NCBI RefSeq assembly: GCF_014236795.1
Contig: NZ_CP049017.1
Location: 2,086,001-2,150,000, forward strand
Length of the DNA stretch: 64,000 bases
From: Xanthomonas theicola
GTDB taxonomy: Bacteria > Pseudomonadota > Gammaproteobacteria > Xanthomonadales > Xanthomonadaceae
Reading direction: 5' to 3'
The notes under the pieces were generated by a model. The model was given only the letters and a program-made list of their open reading frames with translations, did not search any database and was not told where the DNA came from. Below, piece after piece: positions 28,256-39,485 of this stretch. A program made the position numbers and the translations under genes. The first letter of the stretch is position 1. Every line of letters begins with the position of its first letter.

Positions 28256-28424
28256 CGGTCCTGGCGGTCAATTTGCCGATGCGCCGCGCGCGGCCGCCGG
28301 CGTGCCCGCCCGACGGACGCGGCGCGACGCTGTTCGCCCACTCCTGCGCGGCGAACCGGCCTGCAGTGCGGGCGGCTGCCCGGGCACCGCCGCGCGCGCC
28401 GGCGCCGCAACCGCAGGCGCGGTT

Positions 28425-28446
28425 GGTGTAAAGTTTTTTCAACACC
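28425..28446. promoter_or_regulatory. Candidate PuuR operator B
   Basis: The minus strand reads GGTGTTG, six bases, then CTTTACACC, almost identical to operator A. The centre is about 30 bases before the transaminase start at 28466, suitable for repression. The short palindromic ends (GGTGT / ACACC) suit a dimeric helix-turn-helix regulator. Confidence 0.5.
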
Positions 28447-28465
28447 CCCTCGCGTGGAGCCCGTG

Positions 28466-29842
28466 ATGCGCCCTCAGCCGCCCCCCTCCTCCCAGGCGCT
28501 GGCCGACCACTACGCCACCCAGGCCACGCAGGCGCCGGACGGCATGGACGCGTTCTGGATGCCGTTCACCGCCAACCGCCAGTTCAAGGCGCGGCCGCGC
28601 CTGCTGGCCTCGGCCGAAGGCATGTACTACCGCAGCGTGGACGGGCGCCGGATCCTCGACGGCACCGCCGGGCTGTGGTGCTGCAATGCCGGGCACGCGC
28701 GGCCGCGCATCGTCGAGGCGGTGTCCCGGCAGATCGCCACGCTGGATTTCGCGCCGACCTTCCAGATGGGCTCGCCGCTGCCGTTCGTGCTCGCCGAGCG
28801 CCTGGTCGAACTGGCCCCGCCCGGCCTGGACCATGTGTTCTATACCAACTCCGGCTCCGAGTCGGTGGACACCGCGATGAAGATCGCCCTGGCCTACCAC
28901 CGCGCCCGCGGCGAGGGCCAGCGCACCCGCTTCATCGGCCGCGAGAAGGGCTACCACGGGGTCGGTTTCGGCGGCATCTCGGTCGGCGGGCTGCCCAACA
29001 ACCGCAAATGGTTCGGCCCGCTGCTGCCGGGCGTGGACCACCTGCGGCATACCCTGGACATCGAGCGCAACGCGTTCTCGCAGGGGCTGCCGGCGCACGG
29101 CGTGGAGCTGGCCGAGGATCTGGAGCGGCTGGTCGCGCTGCACGACGCCTCGACCATCGCCGCGGTCATCCTCGAGCCGATCTCCGGCTCGGCCGGCGTG
29201 GTGCTGCCGCCGCTCGGCTATCTGCAGCGCATCCGCGAGCTGTGCGACAAGCACGGCATCGTGCTGATCTTCGACGAGGTGATCACCGGCTACGGCCGCG
29301 TCGGCAAGGCCTTCGCCGCGCAGCGCTTCGGCGTGACCCCGGACCTGCTCACCACCGCCAAGGGCCTGACCAACGGCTGCGTGCCGATGGGCGCGGTGTT
29401 CGTCTCGCATGCCATCCACGACGCCTTCGCCCACGGTCCGGCCGGCGCCATCGACCTGTTCCACGGCTACACCTACTCCGGCCATCCGCTGGCCTGCGCC
29501 GCGGCGCTGGCGACGCTGGACACCTATGCCGAAGAGAACCTGTTCGACCAGGCGATCGAACTGGGTGGCTACTGGCAGCAGGCGATCCATGTGCTGAAGG
29601 ACTTGCCGCACGTCGTCGACATCCGCAATTTCGGCCTGATCGGCGCGATCGAACTGGCGCCGCGCAAGGATGCGCCCGGCGCGCGCGCCTACGCGATCTT
29701 CGAGCGCTGCTTCCACGACGCCGGCCTGCTGATCCGCGTCACCGGCGACACCATCGCGCTGTCGCCGCCGCTGATCGTGGAGCGCGAACACATCGACCGC
29801 ATCTTCGCGGTGCTGGCCGACATGATCCGCAGCACGCCCTGA
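28466..29842 (+). CDS. Omega-amino acid:pyruvate aminotransferase (class III, PLP)
   Basis: A 458-residue class III aminotransferase. The PLP lysine lies in LLTTAKGLTNGCVPMGAV, the cofactor Asp in LIFDEVITGYGRVGK, and WMPFTANRQFKARPRLL near the start is typical of beta-alanine:pyruvate transaminases (BauA-like). It would pass the amino group of GABA, beta-alanine or a diamine to pyruvate, giving alanine. GGAG at 28455-28458 supports the ATG at 28466. The next gene is alanine dehydrogenase, which would regenerate pyruvate, and the PuuR-like gene is divergent. Confidence 0.88.
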   Translation: MRPQPPPSSQALADHYATQATQAPDGMDAFWMPFTANRQFKARPRLLASAEGMYYRSVDGRRILDGTAGLWCCNAGHARPRIVEAVSRQIATLDFAPTFQMGSPLPFVLAERLVELAPPGLDHVFYTNSGSESVDTAMKIALAYHRARGEGQRTRFIGREKGYHGVGFGGISVGGLPNNRKWFGPLLPGVDHLRHTLDIERNAFSQGLPAHGVELAEDLERLVALHDASTIAAVILEPISGSAGVVLPPLGYLQRIRELCDKHGIVLIFDEVITGYGRVGKAFAAQRFGVTPDLLTTAKGLTNGCVPMGAVFVSHAIHDAFAHGPAGAIDLFHGYTYSGHPLACAAALATLDTYAEENLFDQAIELGGYWQQAIHVLKDLPHVVDIRNFGLIGAIELAPRKDAPGARAYAIFERCFHDAGLLIRVTGDTIALSPPLIVEREHIDRIFAVLADMIRSTP

Positions 29843-29918
29843 TCCCCGCCTTGTTCCAACTCGCCCACCCAACCCGCTCCGCGCTCCCCACGCGCGCCGC
29901 TCGCCTGGAGAACCGCTC

Positions 29919-31030
29919 ATGCTGGTCGGCGTCCCGAAAGAGATCAAGAACCACGAGTACCGGATCGGGCTGACCCCGGCCGGGGTCCGCGAACTGGTGC
30001 TGCACGGTCACCAGGTGCTGGTGCAGCGCGACGGCGGCCAGGCTATCGGCCTGACCGACGCGGACTACGAACGCGCCGGCGCGCGCCTGGCCGACGACGC
30101 GGCCAGCGTGTTCGCGCAGGCCGACATGATCGTCAAGGTCAAGGAACCGCAGCAGCAGGAGTGCGCGCTGCTGCGCCCGGGGCAGTTGCTGTTCGCCTAC
30201 CTGCACCTGGCGCCCGATCCGGCGCAGGCCAATGCGCTGCTGCGCTCCGGCTGCACCGCGATCGCCTACGAGACCGTCAGCGACGGCCACGGCGGCTTGC
30301 CGCTGCTGGCGCCGATGAGCGAAGTGGCCGGGCGCATGGCGATCCAGGCCGGCGCGCACGCGCTGGAGAAGGCGCAGGGCGGCTGCGGGGTGCTGCTCGG
30401 CGGCGTGCCCGGGGTCGCGCCGGCGCAGGTGCTGGTGATCGGCGGCGGCGTGGTCGGCATCAACGCCGCGCGCATGGCGATGGGCCTGCACGCGCGGGTG
30501 ACGGTGCTGGACCGGTCGCTGGCACGGCTCAAGTATCTCGACGAGCTGTACGGCCACCAGCTGACCACGCTGTATTCCACCCGCGATGCAATCGAGCAGT
30601 GCCTGCCGCACAGCGACCTGGTGATCGGCGCGGTGCTGATCCCCGGCGCCGCCGCGCCCAAGCTGGTGTCGCGCGCGCAGCTGGCGCTGCTGCGGCCTGG
30701 CTCGGTGCTGGTGGACGTGGCGATCGACCAGGGCGGCTGCTTGGAGACCAGCCGTCCCACCACACACCAGCAGCCGACCTACGAGGTCGACGGCATCGTC
30801 CACTACTGCGTGGCCAACATGCCCGGCGGCGTGGCGCGCACCTCCACCTTCGCCTTGACCAACGCCACCTTGCCATTCGTGCTGCAGCTGGCCGGGCACG
30901 GCCTGCAGGCGCTGCGGACGACCAGGACCTGCGCAACGGCCTCAACGTGCACGCCGGCAGGCTCACCCACCGCGCGGTGGCGCAGGCGCTGGGCGCGGAT
31001 TACGTGCGGCCGCTGGACGCGCTGGGCTGA
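29919..31030 (+). pseudogene. ald: Alanine dehydrogenase with a C-terminal frameshift
   Basis: MLVGVPKEIKNHEYRIGLTP and [17 protein letters not shown] (NAD-binding) identify alanine dehydrogenase, which deaminates alanine to pyruvate and ammonia. The frame is intact for about 330 residues up to QLAGHGLQALR. There one base is missing near 30913; the conserved end DDQDLRNGLNVHAGRLTHRA and VAQALGADYVRPLDALG lies in another frame, stopping at 31030. Corrected, the protein is 371 residues, the family length. As sequenced, translation continues in the wrong frame to 31223. It may be a sequencing error or a recent mutation. Confidence 0.88.
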
Positions 31031-31248
31031 CGCTGCGGTCCCAGCCTGCCCGAGGACCAACAGCGGGCTACGGCCATCGCCGGCAAGGACGAACTCAAGC
31101 AGGCGGCCAAGCGCGCGACCGCCACGCCGCAGCGGTGCATCGGCCGCGCTGTCGGGGACGCGCCGCTCGCCACTGCCCGCCGCGCATGCGCGCCATCCCC
31201 GCCGCGCGATGAAATCCGCCTAACCCGCCGCTGCGTACACTTGCCGGC

Positions 31249-32550
31249 ATGACCGTTTCCCTGGATCCGTCGATGCCGCCCGATCCGCGCCGCGCGCAGC
31301 TGCGGCGCATGAAGCTGCTGGCCGCGCTGCTGCTGCTGGCGATGCTGGCCGGCTTCCTGCTCAGCCACGTGATGGGCATGCACGGCGCCTGGGCCTGGAT
31401 CGGCGCGTTCTGCGAGGCGGCCACGGTCGGCGCGCTGGCGGACTGGTTCGCGGTGGTGGCGCTGTTCCGCCATCCGCTGGGATTGCCGATCCCGCATACC
31501 GCGATCGTTCCGCACGGCAAGGCGCGCATCGCCGACAGCCTGGCGGTGTTCGTGCGCGACCATTTCCTGGAACCGGTGACGCTGCTGTCCAAGCTCAGTG
31601 CGTTCGATCCCGCCGCGCGGCTGGGCCAGTGGCTGGCCGAACCGGCACAGGCCGGCAAGCTTGCCGAACTGGCGCGCGGTTGGGCGCTGCAGGCACTGGA
31701 CCTGCTCGACGAGGCCGCGGTGCGGCGCCGCATCCACGGGTTCGTGGTGGCGCGCCTGCACGAATGGAACGCGGCCGCGACCGCCGGCGAGATCCTCGGC
31801 CTGCTCACCGCCGACGGCCGCCACCAGGCGCTGCTCGACGAAGCGCTGACCCGGCTCGGCCGGCACCTGGACGACGCGGCGGTGAAACAGCGCGTGTCGG
31901 CGATGATCGTCAAGTACGCGCGCCGCGAATGGCCCAAGCTGGTCGGCACGGTGGAATGGGTCAAGCCGGTGGAAGGCATCGCCGACACCCTCGCCGAGCG
32001 CCTGGCGCATGCGTTGCTGGACGAACTGCAGGACGTGCTGTCGCAGCCGCAGCATCCGCTGCGCCAGGACTACGAGCGCTGGCTCGGCGGCTACGTGCAA
32101 CGGCTGCGCAGCGATCCCGCCACCGCCGACAGGCTGCAGGCGATGAAGCAACGTCTGATCGAGCATCCCGGCGTGCAGGACTACGTGCAGGGCCTGTGGG
32201 ACCAGGTCCACGCCAGCCTGCGCGAGGACCTGTCGCGCAGCGACGGCGTGCTGGTGCAGCACTTGCAGCGTTCGCTGGGCGCGCTCGGGGAATCGCTGTC
32301 CCAGGACGGCGCGCTGCGCGCCGCGCTCAACCAGCACCTGCTCGGCGGCGCGGAGAAGCTGACCCAGCGCCTGCGCAGCGGCGTCACCGAGCACATCGCG
32401 CAGACAGTGAAAGGCTGGGACGAGCGCCATCTGGTCGAGCAACTGGAATTGAGTGTCGGCCGCGACCTGCAGTACATCCGCTTCAACGGCACCCTGGTCG
32501 GCGGATTGATCGGGGTGACGCTGCACGCAATCGTCACGCCGATTCAATGA
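31249..32550 (+). CDS. DUF445 membrane-associated protein
   Basis: A 433-residue protein of the DUF445 (YjiN-like) family. An N-terminal transmembrane hairpin (MKLLAALLLLAMLAGFLLSH, then WIGAFCEAATVGALADWFAV) is followed by VALFRHPLGLPIPHTAIVP, the family signature. A long helical domain spans residues about 100-400, with a last hydrophobic segment LVGGLIGVTLHAI at the C-terminus. The function of the family is not established. It is monocistronic as far as can be seen. Confidence 0.88.
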   Translation: MTVSLDPSMPPDPRRAQLRRMKLLAALLLLAMLAGFLLSHVMGMHGAWAWIGAFCEAATVGALADWFAVVALFRHPLGLPIPHTAIVPHGKARIADSLAVFVRDHFLEPVTLLSKLSAFDPAARLGQWLAEPAQAGKLAELARGWALQALDLLDEAAVRRRIHGFVVARLHEWNAAATAGEILGLLTADGRHQALLDEALTRLGRHLDDAAVKQRVSAMIVKYARREWPKLVGTVEWVKPVEGIADTLAERLAHALLDELQDVLSQPQHPLRQDYERWLGGYVQRLRSDPATADRLQAMKQRLIEHPGVQDYVQGLWDQVHASLREDLSRSDGVLVQHLQRSLGALGESLSQDGALRAALNQHLLGGAEKLTQRLRSGVTEHIAQTVKGWDERHLVEQLELSVGRDLQYIRFNGTLVGGLIGVTLHAIVTPIQ

Positions 32551-32723
32551 AGGTCTAGGATCGCCGCCGCAACGCAACGCGGAGCCGGTGCAGCGATGGC
32601 GCTTGTGCCCACGTGAGGCGCGCGGCCTGCCGGGCCGCCGCTTGCAACGGTGAAAGCCATCCCGTAAGGACCGGAAGGACACCGATGCCTGCGCATCGCA
32701 ACGTTCGCAAAGAGAAGGGGTTC

Positions 32724-34097
32724 ATGTCGAAGATGCGCTGGACAGCCGCCACCGGTTCCGGCCGCGCGGCGGTGATCGCCGCAGTCGTGGTGCTGCTGCT
32801 GGGAATGCTGGCCGCGGCGCTGGTCGCCGACAGCCTGCACCGGCACAACCGCCAGGAAGCCCGGGCCCGCTTCCAGCAGCTGACCACGCACGTCGCCCGC
32901 GATCTGCAGCAGCGCCTGGACATCTACGAGCTCGGATTGCGCGGCGCGCGCGGCGCAGTGATCGCCGCGGGCGGCGACCGCATCTCGCGCGAGCGTTTCG
33001 ACCGCTACAGCGATTCGCGCGAGTACCGGCGCGAGTTCCCCGGCGTGCGCGGCTTCGGCTACGTGCAGCGGGTGGCGCCGGCCGACGAGGCCGCGTTCCT
33101 GCAGCAGGCGCGCAGCGACGGCGCGCCGTCGCTGCGGATCCAGCAGATGAAGCCGCATGCCGGCGACCGCTTCGTGATCCTGTACATCCAGCCGCTATGG
33201 CTCAACAACCCGGCGCAAGGCTTCGACATCGGCTCGGAGCCGGCGCGGCGCCGCGCCGCGATCGCCGCGGCGATGTCCGGCAAACCCACCATCACCCCGC
33301 CAGTGCGGCTGGTGCAGACCCCCGGCGTCGGCACCAGCGGCTTCCTGCTGCTGCTGCCGGTATACCACGAGAACCTGCCGCTGCAGACCCCGCAGCAGCG
33401 TTGGCAGGCCACCACCGGCTGGGCCTACGCGCCGCTCACCATCGCCGAGGTGCTGGCCTCCTCCCCCGACCACAGCAGCAACGTGCAGTTGACCCTGGCC
33501 GACAGCGAAAACAGGGCGCGGCCGTTCTACCGCGACGGCGACGAGGCGGCCCCGCCGCCGTCGCTCGCGGGCTTGCGCGCCATGCGCAGCCTGCCGGTGT
33601 ACGGCCGCCACTGGCTGCTCGACGCGCAGGCGACGCCGGAGTTCCTGCGCTCGCTCAACCAGACCTCGCCGCCGCTGGCCGCGGCGCTGGTCGGCGGCAT
33701 CTCCCTGCTGCTGGCCGCGCTGCTGTACCTGTACCTGACCGGCCGCCATCGCCGCGACCTGATCCTGCGCAAGCAGACCCAACTGGCCGCACTGGTCGGC
33801 AATTCCAACGAAGCGATCGTGGCCGAGAGCGCGGATGGCCGCATCACCCACTGTAATCCGGCGGCCGAGCGCATCTTCGGCCACCCGTCGGCGCGGGCCA
33901 TCGGCCAGCCGCTGCAGGACCTGCTCGGCGCGCAGGTGCGCGATCCCGCCGACGGCGGGCAGGTGCGGCGACTGCGGCATCGCGATGGTCACCACGTCGG
34001 CGTGCTGGCCAGTGTCTCGCCGATCCTGGACAGCGATGGCCGTGTGGTCGGCCACTCGCACCTGCTGCACGACGTCTCCGAACGGATGCGCGCCTAA
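32724..34097 (+). CDS. CHASE-PAS N-terminal part of a hybrid histidine kinase (ends at an in-frame stop)
   Basis: The ATG at 32724 follows a GAAGGGG ribosome-binding site. One helix (about residues 13-36) leads to a CHASE sensor domain (about 60-280, with FPGVRGFGYVQRV and ILYIQPLWLNN), a second helix (about 312-332) and a PAS domain (NSNEAIVAESADGRITHCNP). The frame ends at TAA 34095-34097 after HDVSERMRA, yet the very same frame continues with ARVLELNATLEQQVAQRTGEL into the next segment. The TAA probably replaces a Glu codon (GAA). As sequenced, this gives a membrane sensor with no kinase domain. Confidence 0.8.
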   Translation: MSKMRWTAATGSGRAAVIAAVVVLLLGMLAAALVADSLHRHNRQEARARFQQLTTHVARDLQQRLDIYELGLRGARGAVIAAGGDRISRERFDRYSDSREYRREFPGVRGFGYVQRVAPADEAAFLQQARSDGAPSLRIQQMKPHAGDRFVILYIQPLWLNNPAQGFDIGSEPARRRAAIAAAMSGKPTITPPVRLVQTPGVGTSGFLLLLPVYHENLPLQTPQQRWQATTGWAYAPLTIAEVLASSPDHSSNVQLTLADSENRARPFYRDGDEAAPPPSLAGLRAMRSLPVYGRHWLLDAQATPEFLRSLNQTSPPLAAALVGGISLLLAALLYLYLTGRHRRDLILRKQTQLAALVGNSNEAIVAESADGRITHCNPAAERIFGHPSARAIGQPLQDLLGAQVRDPADGGQVRRLRHRDGHHVGVLASVSPILDSDGRVVGHSHLLHDVSERMRA

Positions 34098-34103
34098 GCG
34101 CGC

Positions 34104-36215
<2,112 letters not shown>

Positions 36216-36305
36216 CCCGGCGCAGAGTCGGAACTGCTCGACGCCGCACAGGCACGGCGCCTGCGGACCGAACCGGCGCCCTACCAGCGCTCCCTGCCCA
36301 AGCTG

Positions 36306-36821
36306 TTGCAGGAGAACCCCCATCCGGCGGCGACGCTGCAGGCGCTGCTGGACCCGGACCAGCCGGCGCCGGCGATCTCCTACGTGCACAAGCTGCGCGG
36401 CTCTGCCGGTTCGCTGGCGCTGCCGGTGCTGGTCGCGGCCAGCGCGGCGCTGGAGGAACGGCTGAGCGAGGCGCCGACGCAGGCCGGCGCCGCGATCGCG
36501 GCCCTGGGCACGGCCATGGCCGCCACCGCCATGGCGATCCAGCGCTTCGTGGCGCAGGCCGAGGACCTGGCAGACGCGGTGCCGGCGGCCACGGCCCAGG
36601 ATGCCGACACCGCCTCCGCAGTCCCGCTGCAGGACCAGTTGCAGCAACGGCTGCAGGCCCTGGACGGCGACGACCCCGACCGCGTCGAGGGGGTGCTGCA
36701 CGGCCTGGCGCCGTCGCTGCCCGCGGCGATGGCGGCGGACCTGCGGCAACTGGTGGAGAATCTTTCCTTCCGCGAGGCGGAGGCTAGAGTCAGGCGCTGG
36801 CAGGCCGATGCAACCCGATAG
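36306..36821 (+). CDS. Hpt (phosphotransfer) C-terminal part of the hybrid kinase
   Basis: The frame continues after the TGA at 36213-36215 as PGAESELLDAAQARRLRTEP and reaches an Hpt domain with phospho-acceptor His in SYVHKLRGSAGSLAL. It stops at 36821. The listed start is the first ATG in this segment, but no ribosome-binding site is seen; the natural protein most likely ran unbroken from 32724 to 36821 (about 1365 residues). The Hpt would pass phosphate from the receivers to an unlinked response regulator. Confidence 0.7.
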   Translation: MQENPHPAATLQALLDPDQPAPAISYVHKLRGSAGSLALPVLVAASAALEERLSEAPTQAGAAIAALGTAMAATAMAIQRFVAQAEDLADAVPAATAQDADTASAVPLQDQLQQRLQALDGDDPDRVEGVLHGLAPSLPAAMAADLRQLVENLSFREAEARVRRWQADATR

Positions 36822-36848
36822 CATCCGCCGCCCCGCCACGCGATCCAG

Positions 36849-37364
36849 ATGCGGGGCATGGCCGGCCACTCCACTACAGCGACACGGACACCGGCACCCA
36901 TATCTGGCGCATGGCGGCCTACGCGCGCGTGGGTGATGGGCAGGATGAAGGCACCTAAGACCGAGGCTGGCGTGCGGGTCGTGGAGCTGTTGGCGCTGGC
37001 GATCGCCGTCCTGAAGGCCCAGCGCGCACGCACGGCCCTGGCCGGCGAGTTCATCTTCCACGATCCGCGCACCGGCGCGCGGTGGGGCTCGGACCAGAGC
37101 CTGCGCGACGGCGACTGGCAGCGCGTCCTGCGCCGCGCCGGCGGGCGGTACCGCGACCGGTACCAGATGCGGCACTCCTTCGCGGGCCAGGCGCTCAGCG
37201 CCGGCGAGAACATCATGTGGGTCGCCAAGCAGATGGGGCACCGGGACTGGACCATCACCGCAAAGAAGTACGCGCGTTGGATTCCCTCGATCGTGCCGGA
37301 CGCCGGCAGCAAGGTGGCCACGCTCTGGACGCCCGAAAGTGACGATTCATCGGAAGTCGCGTAG
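36849..37364 (+). pseudogene. C-terminal fragment of a phage-type tyrosine integrase
   Basis: The C-terminal catalytic part of a tyrosine recombinase: RYQMRHSFAGQALSAGENIM, MGHRDWTI and the nucleophile-tyrosine region KKYARWIPS. The first catalytic arginine and the arm- and core-binding domains are missing, and no good start site exists. It lies just upstream of ssrA and ends 79 bases before it. It is probably a scar of an older element at this locus, distinct from the intact integrase at 37958. Confidence 0.75.
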
Positions 37365-37443
37365 GATGCGACTTGCAAAGCAGGCTCCCGGTCAGTTTTT
37401 GGTCAGTTCACCGGCGGGGAGCCTTGGAACGCTTGAAGAAACC

Positions 37444-37795
37444 GGGGGTGCACTGGTTTCGACGGGGGTTGCAAAATCGCTTGGCGCATGCCGAGGGGGC
37501 AGCTTTCCTCGTAAATCCAGCCGCAAACTTATAGTTGCCAACGACGACAACTACGCACTGGTCGCTTAAGGCCTAGCCCCGAAATCGCTTGTGTCCGTGC
37601 TCGCGACGTAGGGTCATTATCACGGAATCGCCGGTGGTGGCTGCCTGTCAGCCATTGGCTAAATGAAACAAGCTGGTCCTGGGATGCGCTTCGCACATCG
37701 TGCTGTTCCGGGATGAGATCCAACGATGAGCTAAGCATGTAGTGCCGGGGATGGAGTGCCTTCGGACGGCGGTTCGATTCCGCCCACCTCCACCA
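37444..37795 (+). ncRNA. ssrA: tmRNA (ssrA)
   Basis: The 5' end GGGGGTG and the 3' end CACCTCC plus ACCA form the tRNA-like acceptor stem. The T-arm is GGTTCGATTCC. The tag reading frame runs from the resume codon at 37537 to TAA at 37567-37569 and encodes ANDDNYALVA, close to the tag of other Xanthomonads. tmRNA rescues stalled ribosomes and marks their products for proteolysis. The 3' end is a common target of tyrosine integrases, and an integrase gene follows at once. Confidence 0.97.
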
Positions 37796-37819
37796 TACGA
37801 AGGTCTGAGAAGGACCATG

Positions 37820-37863
37820 AAAGGCCGGGAATCCCTTGGAATACAAGGCTCCCGGCCTTTTTT
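37820..37863 (+). terminator. Rho-independent terminator of ssrA
   Basis: AAAGGCCGGGA at 37820-37830 pairs exactly with TCCCGGCCTTT at 37850-37860, followed by a T-run. The 19-base loop holds a smaller stem (CCTTG / CAAGG). Confidence 0.9.
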
Positions 37864-37909
37864 ATGTCCAGTGCAGTCTGGACGAGCCTCTTGAAATCCG
37901 GATACGGGA

Positions 37910-37959
37910 GGCGGTAAGAATGGCGGTAACAGACCTGCCGTCAAATCAGTTACCGCCAT
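37910..37959. promoter_or_regulatory. GGCGGTAA repeats at the integrase start
   Basis: GGCGGTAA occurs at 37910-37917 and 37922-37929, and inverted (TTACCGCC) at 37950-37957. Extended, ATGGCGGTAAC (37920-37930) and GTTACCGCCAT (37949-37959) form a perfect 11-bp inverted repeat with an 18-base spacer that overlaps the integrase ATG at 37958. They are candidate arm-type integrase/excisionase sites or an autoregulatory operator. Confidence 0.6.
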
Positions 37960-39199
37960 GCCTCGTACCGTTGCCCCGCTCACCGATACCGCCATCCGCA
38001 AGGCCAAACCCGGCCCCAAGCCCATCAAGCTTCGAGACGGTGGCGGCCTGTACGTCCAGCTCAATCCGGACAGCTCGCGGTGGTGGCGATGGGACTACCG
38101 CCGACCCGTGACCGGGAAGCGCAACACACTCAGCTTGGGCACCTACCCCGACGTTTCGCTGGCCGACGCACGCGGCCGCCAAGCCGACGCTCGCCGGTTG
38201 CTGGCGGCAGGCATCGACCCCGGCGAACACAGGAAGGCCGCAAAGGTCGCCGGGGTGGAAAAGGCCGCCAACAGCTTCGAGGTGGTGGCCCGCGAATGGC
38301 TGGGCAAGCAGACGTGGAAAGAGGGATACCGGGTGAAGGTCGTTGCCTGGATGGCGAACGACGTCTATCCCTGGATCGGCGCACGCCCCATCGCGGACAT
38401 TTCCGCCCCGGAATTCCTGCGAGTCCTCCGGCGAGTGGAGGAGCGCGGAGCGGTCGAGTCTGCCCATCGCATCATGCAGAACTGCGGTCAGATCATGCGG
38501 TATGCGATTGCGACAGGACGGGCGGAACGCAATCCCGTAGCGGACCTGCGGGGCGCTCTTGCCGCTCCTGCTGAGAAACACCATGCCGCGATCACCGATC
38601 CAGCAGAGCTCGGAGGGCTACTTAGGGCTATCCGTTCGTACACAGGGGATGCCACGACTCGCGCCGCGCTGCGGCTCGCCGGGCTCGTGTTCGTGCGCCC
38701 AGGTGAACTCAGGCACGCCGAGTGGTCGGAGATCGACCTCGAAAAGGCCGAATGGAATATCCCGGCTCACAAGATGAAGATGCGGGAACCTCACTTGGTT
38801 CCCCTGTCAGCGCAGGCCGTCGAGCTGCTGCGCGAGCTTCAACCCTTAACGGGACACCGCCAGTACGTGTTCACCAGCGGTCGCTCGGCTCTTCGCCCCT
38901 TGAGCGAGAACGCCATCACCGCTGCCCTGCGGCGCATGGGGTTCGATAAGGACACCATGACGGGCCATGGGTTCCGCGCTACTGCACGCACCCTGTTAGA
39001 TGAGGTGCTGGGCTGGCGGCCAGACCTAATCGAGCATCAACTGGCACATGCCGTCCGTGACCCCAATGGGCGAGCCTACAACCGTACCAGTCACTTACCA
39101 GAGCGCCGGAAGATGATGCAAGCATGGGCAGACTATCTAGATGTGTTGGGAGCAGACAAGGGAAACGTCGTTGTGCCGATTGCTTCACGGGCGGCCTGA
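37958..39199 (+). CDS. int: Site-specific tyrosine integrase (P4/CP4-57-type)
   Basis: A 413-residue integrase with an N-terminal DUF4102 arm-binding domain (LTDTAIRKAKPGPKPIKLRD and LSLGTYPDVSLADARGRQAD), a core-binding domain (about residues 100-200) and a catalytic domain. Catalytic residues are visible as VFVRPGELRHAEW (first Arg), GHGFRATARTLL (His-x-x-Arg type) and YNRTSHLPERR (region of the nucleophile Tyr). CP4-57-type enzymes insert into ssrA, and this gene starts 163 bases after the tmRNA end. It is therefore the integrase of this island. Confidence 0.95.
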   Translation: MPRTVAPLTDTAIRKAKPGPKPIKLRDGGGLYVQLNPDSSRWWRWDYRRPVTGKRNTLSLGTYPDVSLADARGRQADARRLLAAGIDPGEHRKAAKVAGVEKAANSFEVVAREWLGKQTWKEGYRVKVVAWMANDVYPWIGARPIADISAPEFLRVLRRVEERGAVESAHRIMQNCGQIMRYAIATGRAERNPVADLRGALAAPAEKHHAAITDPAELGGLLRAIRSYTGDATTRAALRLAGLVFVRPGELRHAEWSEIDLEKAEWNIPAHKMKMREPHLVPLSAQAVELLRELQPLTGHRQYVFTSGRSALRPLSENAITAALRRMGFDKDTMTGHGFRATARTLLDEVLGWRPDLIEHQLAHAVRDPNGRAYNRTSHLPERRKMMQAWADYLDVLGADKGNVVVPIASRAA

Positions 39200-39295
39200 T
39201 CGATCTCTGCCCCTCCCCCCTCATCTCAGCACTCCTACATCCGTGCAGATGCGAGGACCGCCTGTTGACAGTAAGATGCATTATCCAATCGACGC

Positions 39296-39485
39296 GTGGG
39301 CCTTGTGGCAAGCTTGGTTTACCAACTCATAGAAGCAGCTACCGATCGGTCGGTCAGCGTCGATACCCTACTGCGGAGGGCGCTGGTCGCCAGCAAGCGG
39401 CTTGGTACGCCAGAGCTGATTCAGTGGATCGAATGTGAGCTCAAAGGATACGGGAGCGACGAGCTTCCGCCCTATAGGCTCCTAA
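39296..39485 (+). pseudogene. 5' part of an AbiTii-domain gene, cut by an IS5-family element
   Basis: GTG at 39296 begins MGLVASLVYQLIEAATDRSV and runs to PPYRLL, where the IS starts at 39486 inside the target CTAA (39482-39485). The sequence matches the N-terminal AbiTii domain found in many defence-island proteins. Removing the IS and one target copy joins this part in frame to 40652-41358, giving a continuous 298-residue protein. Confidence 0.7.
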
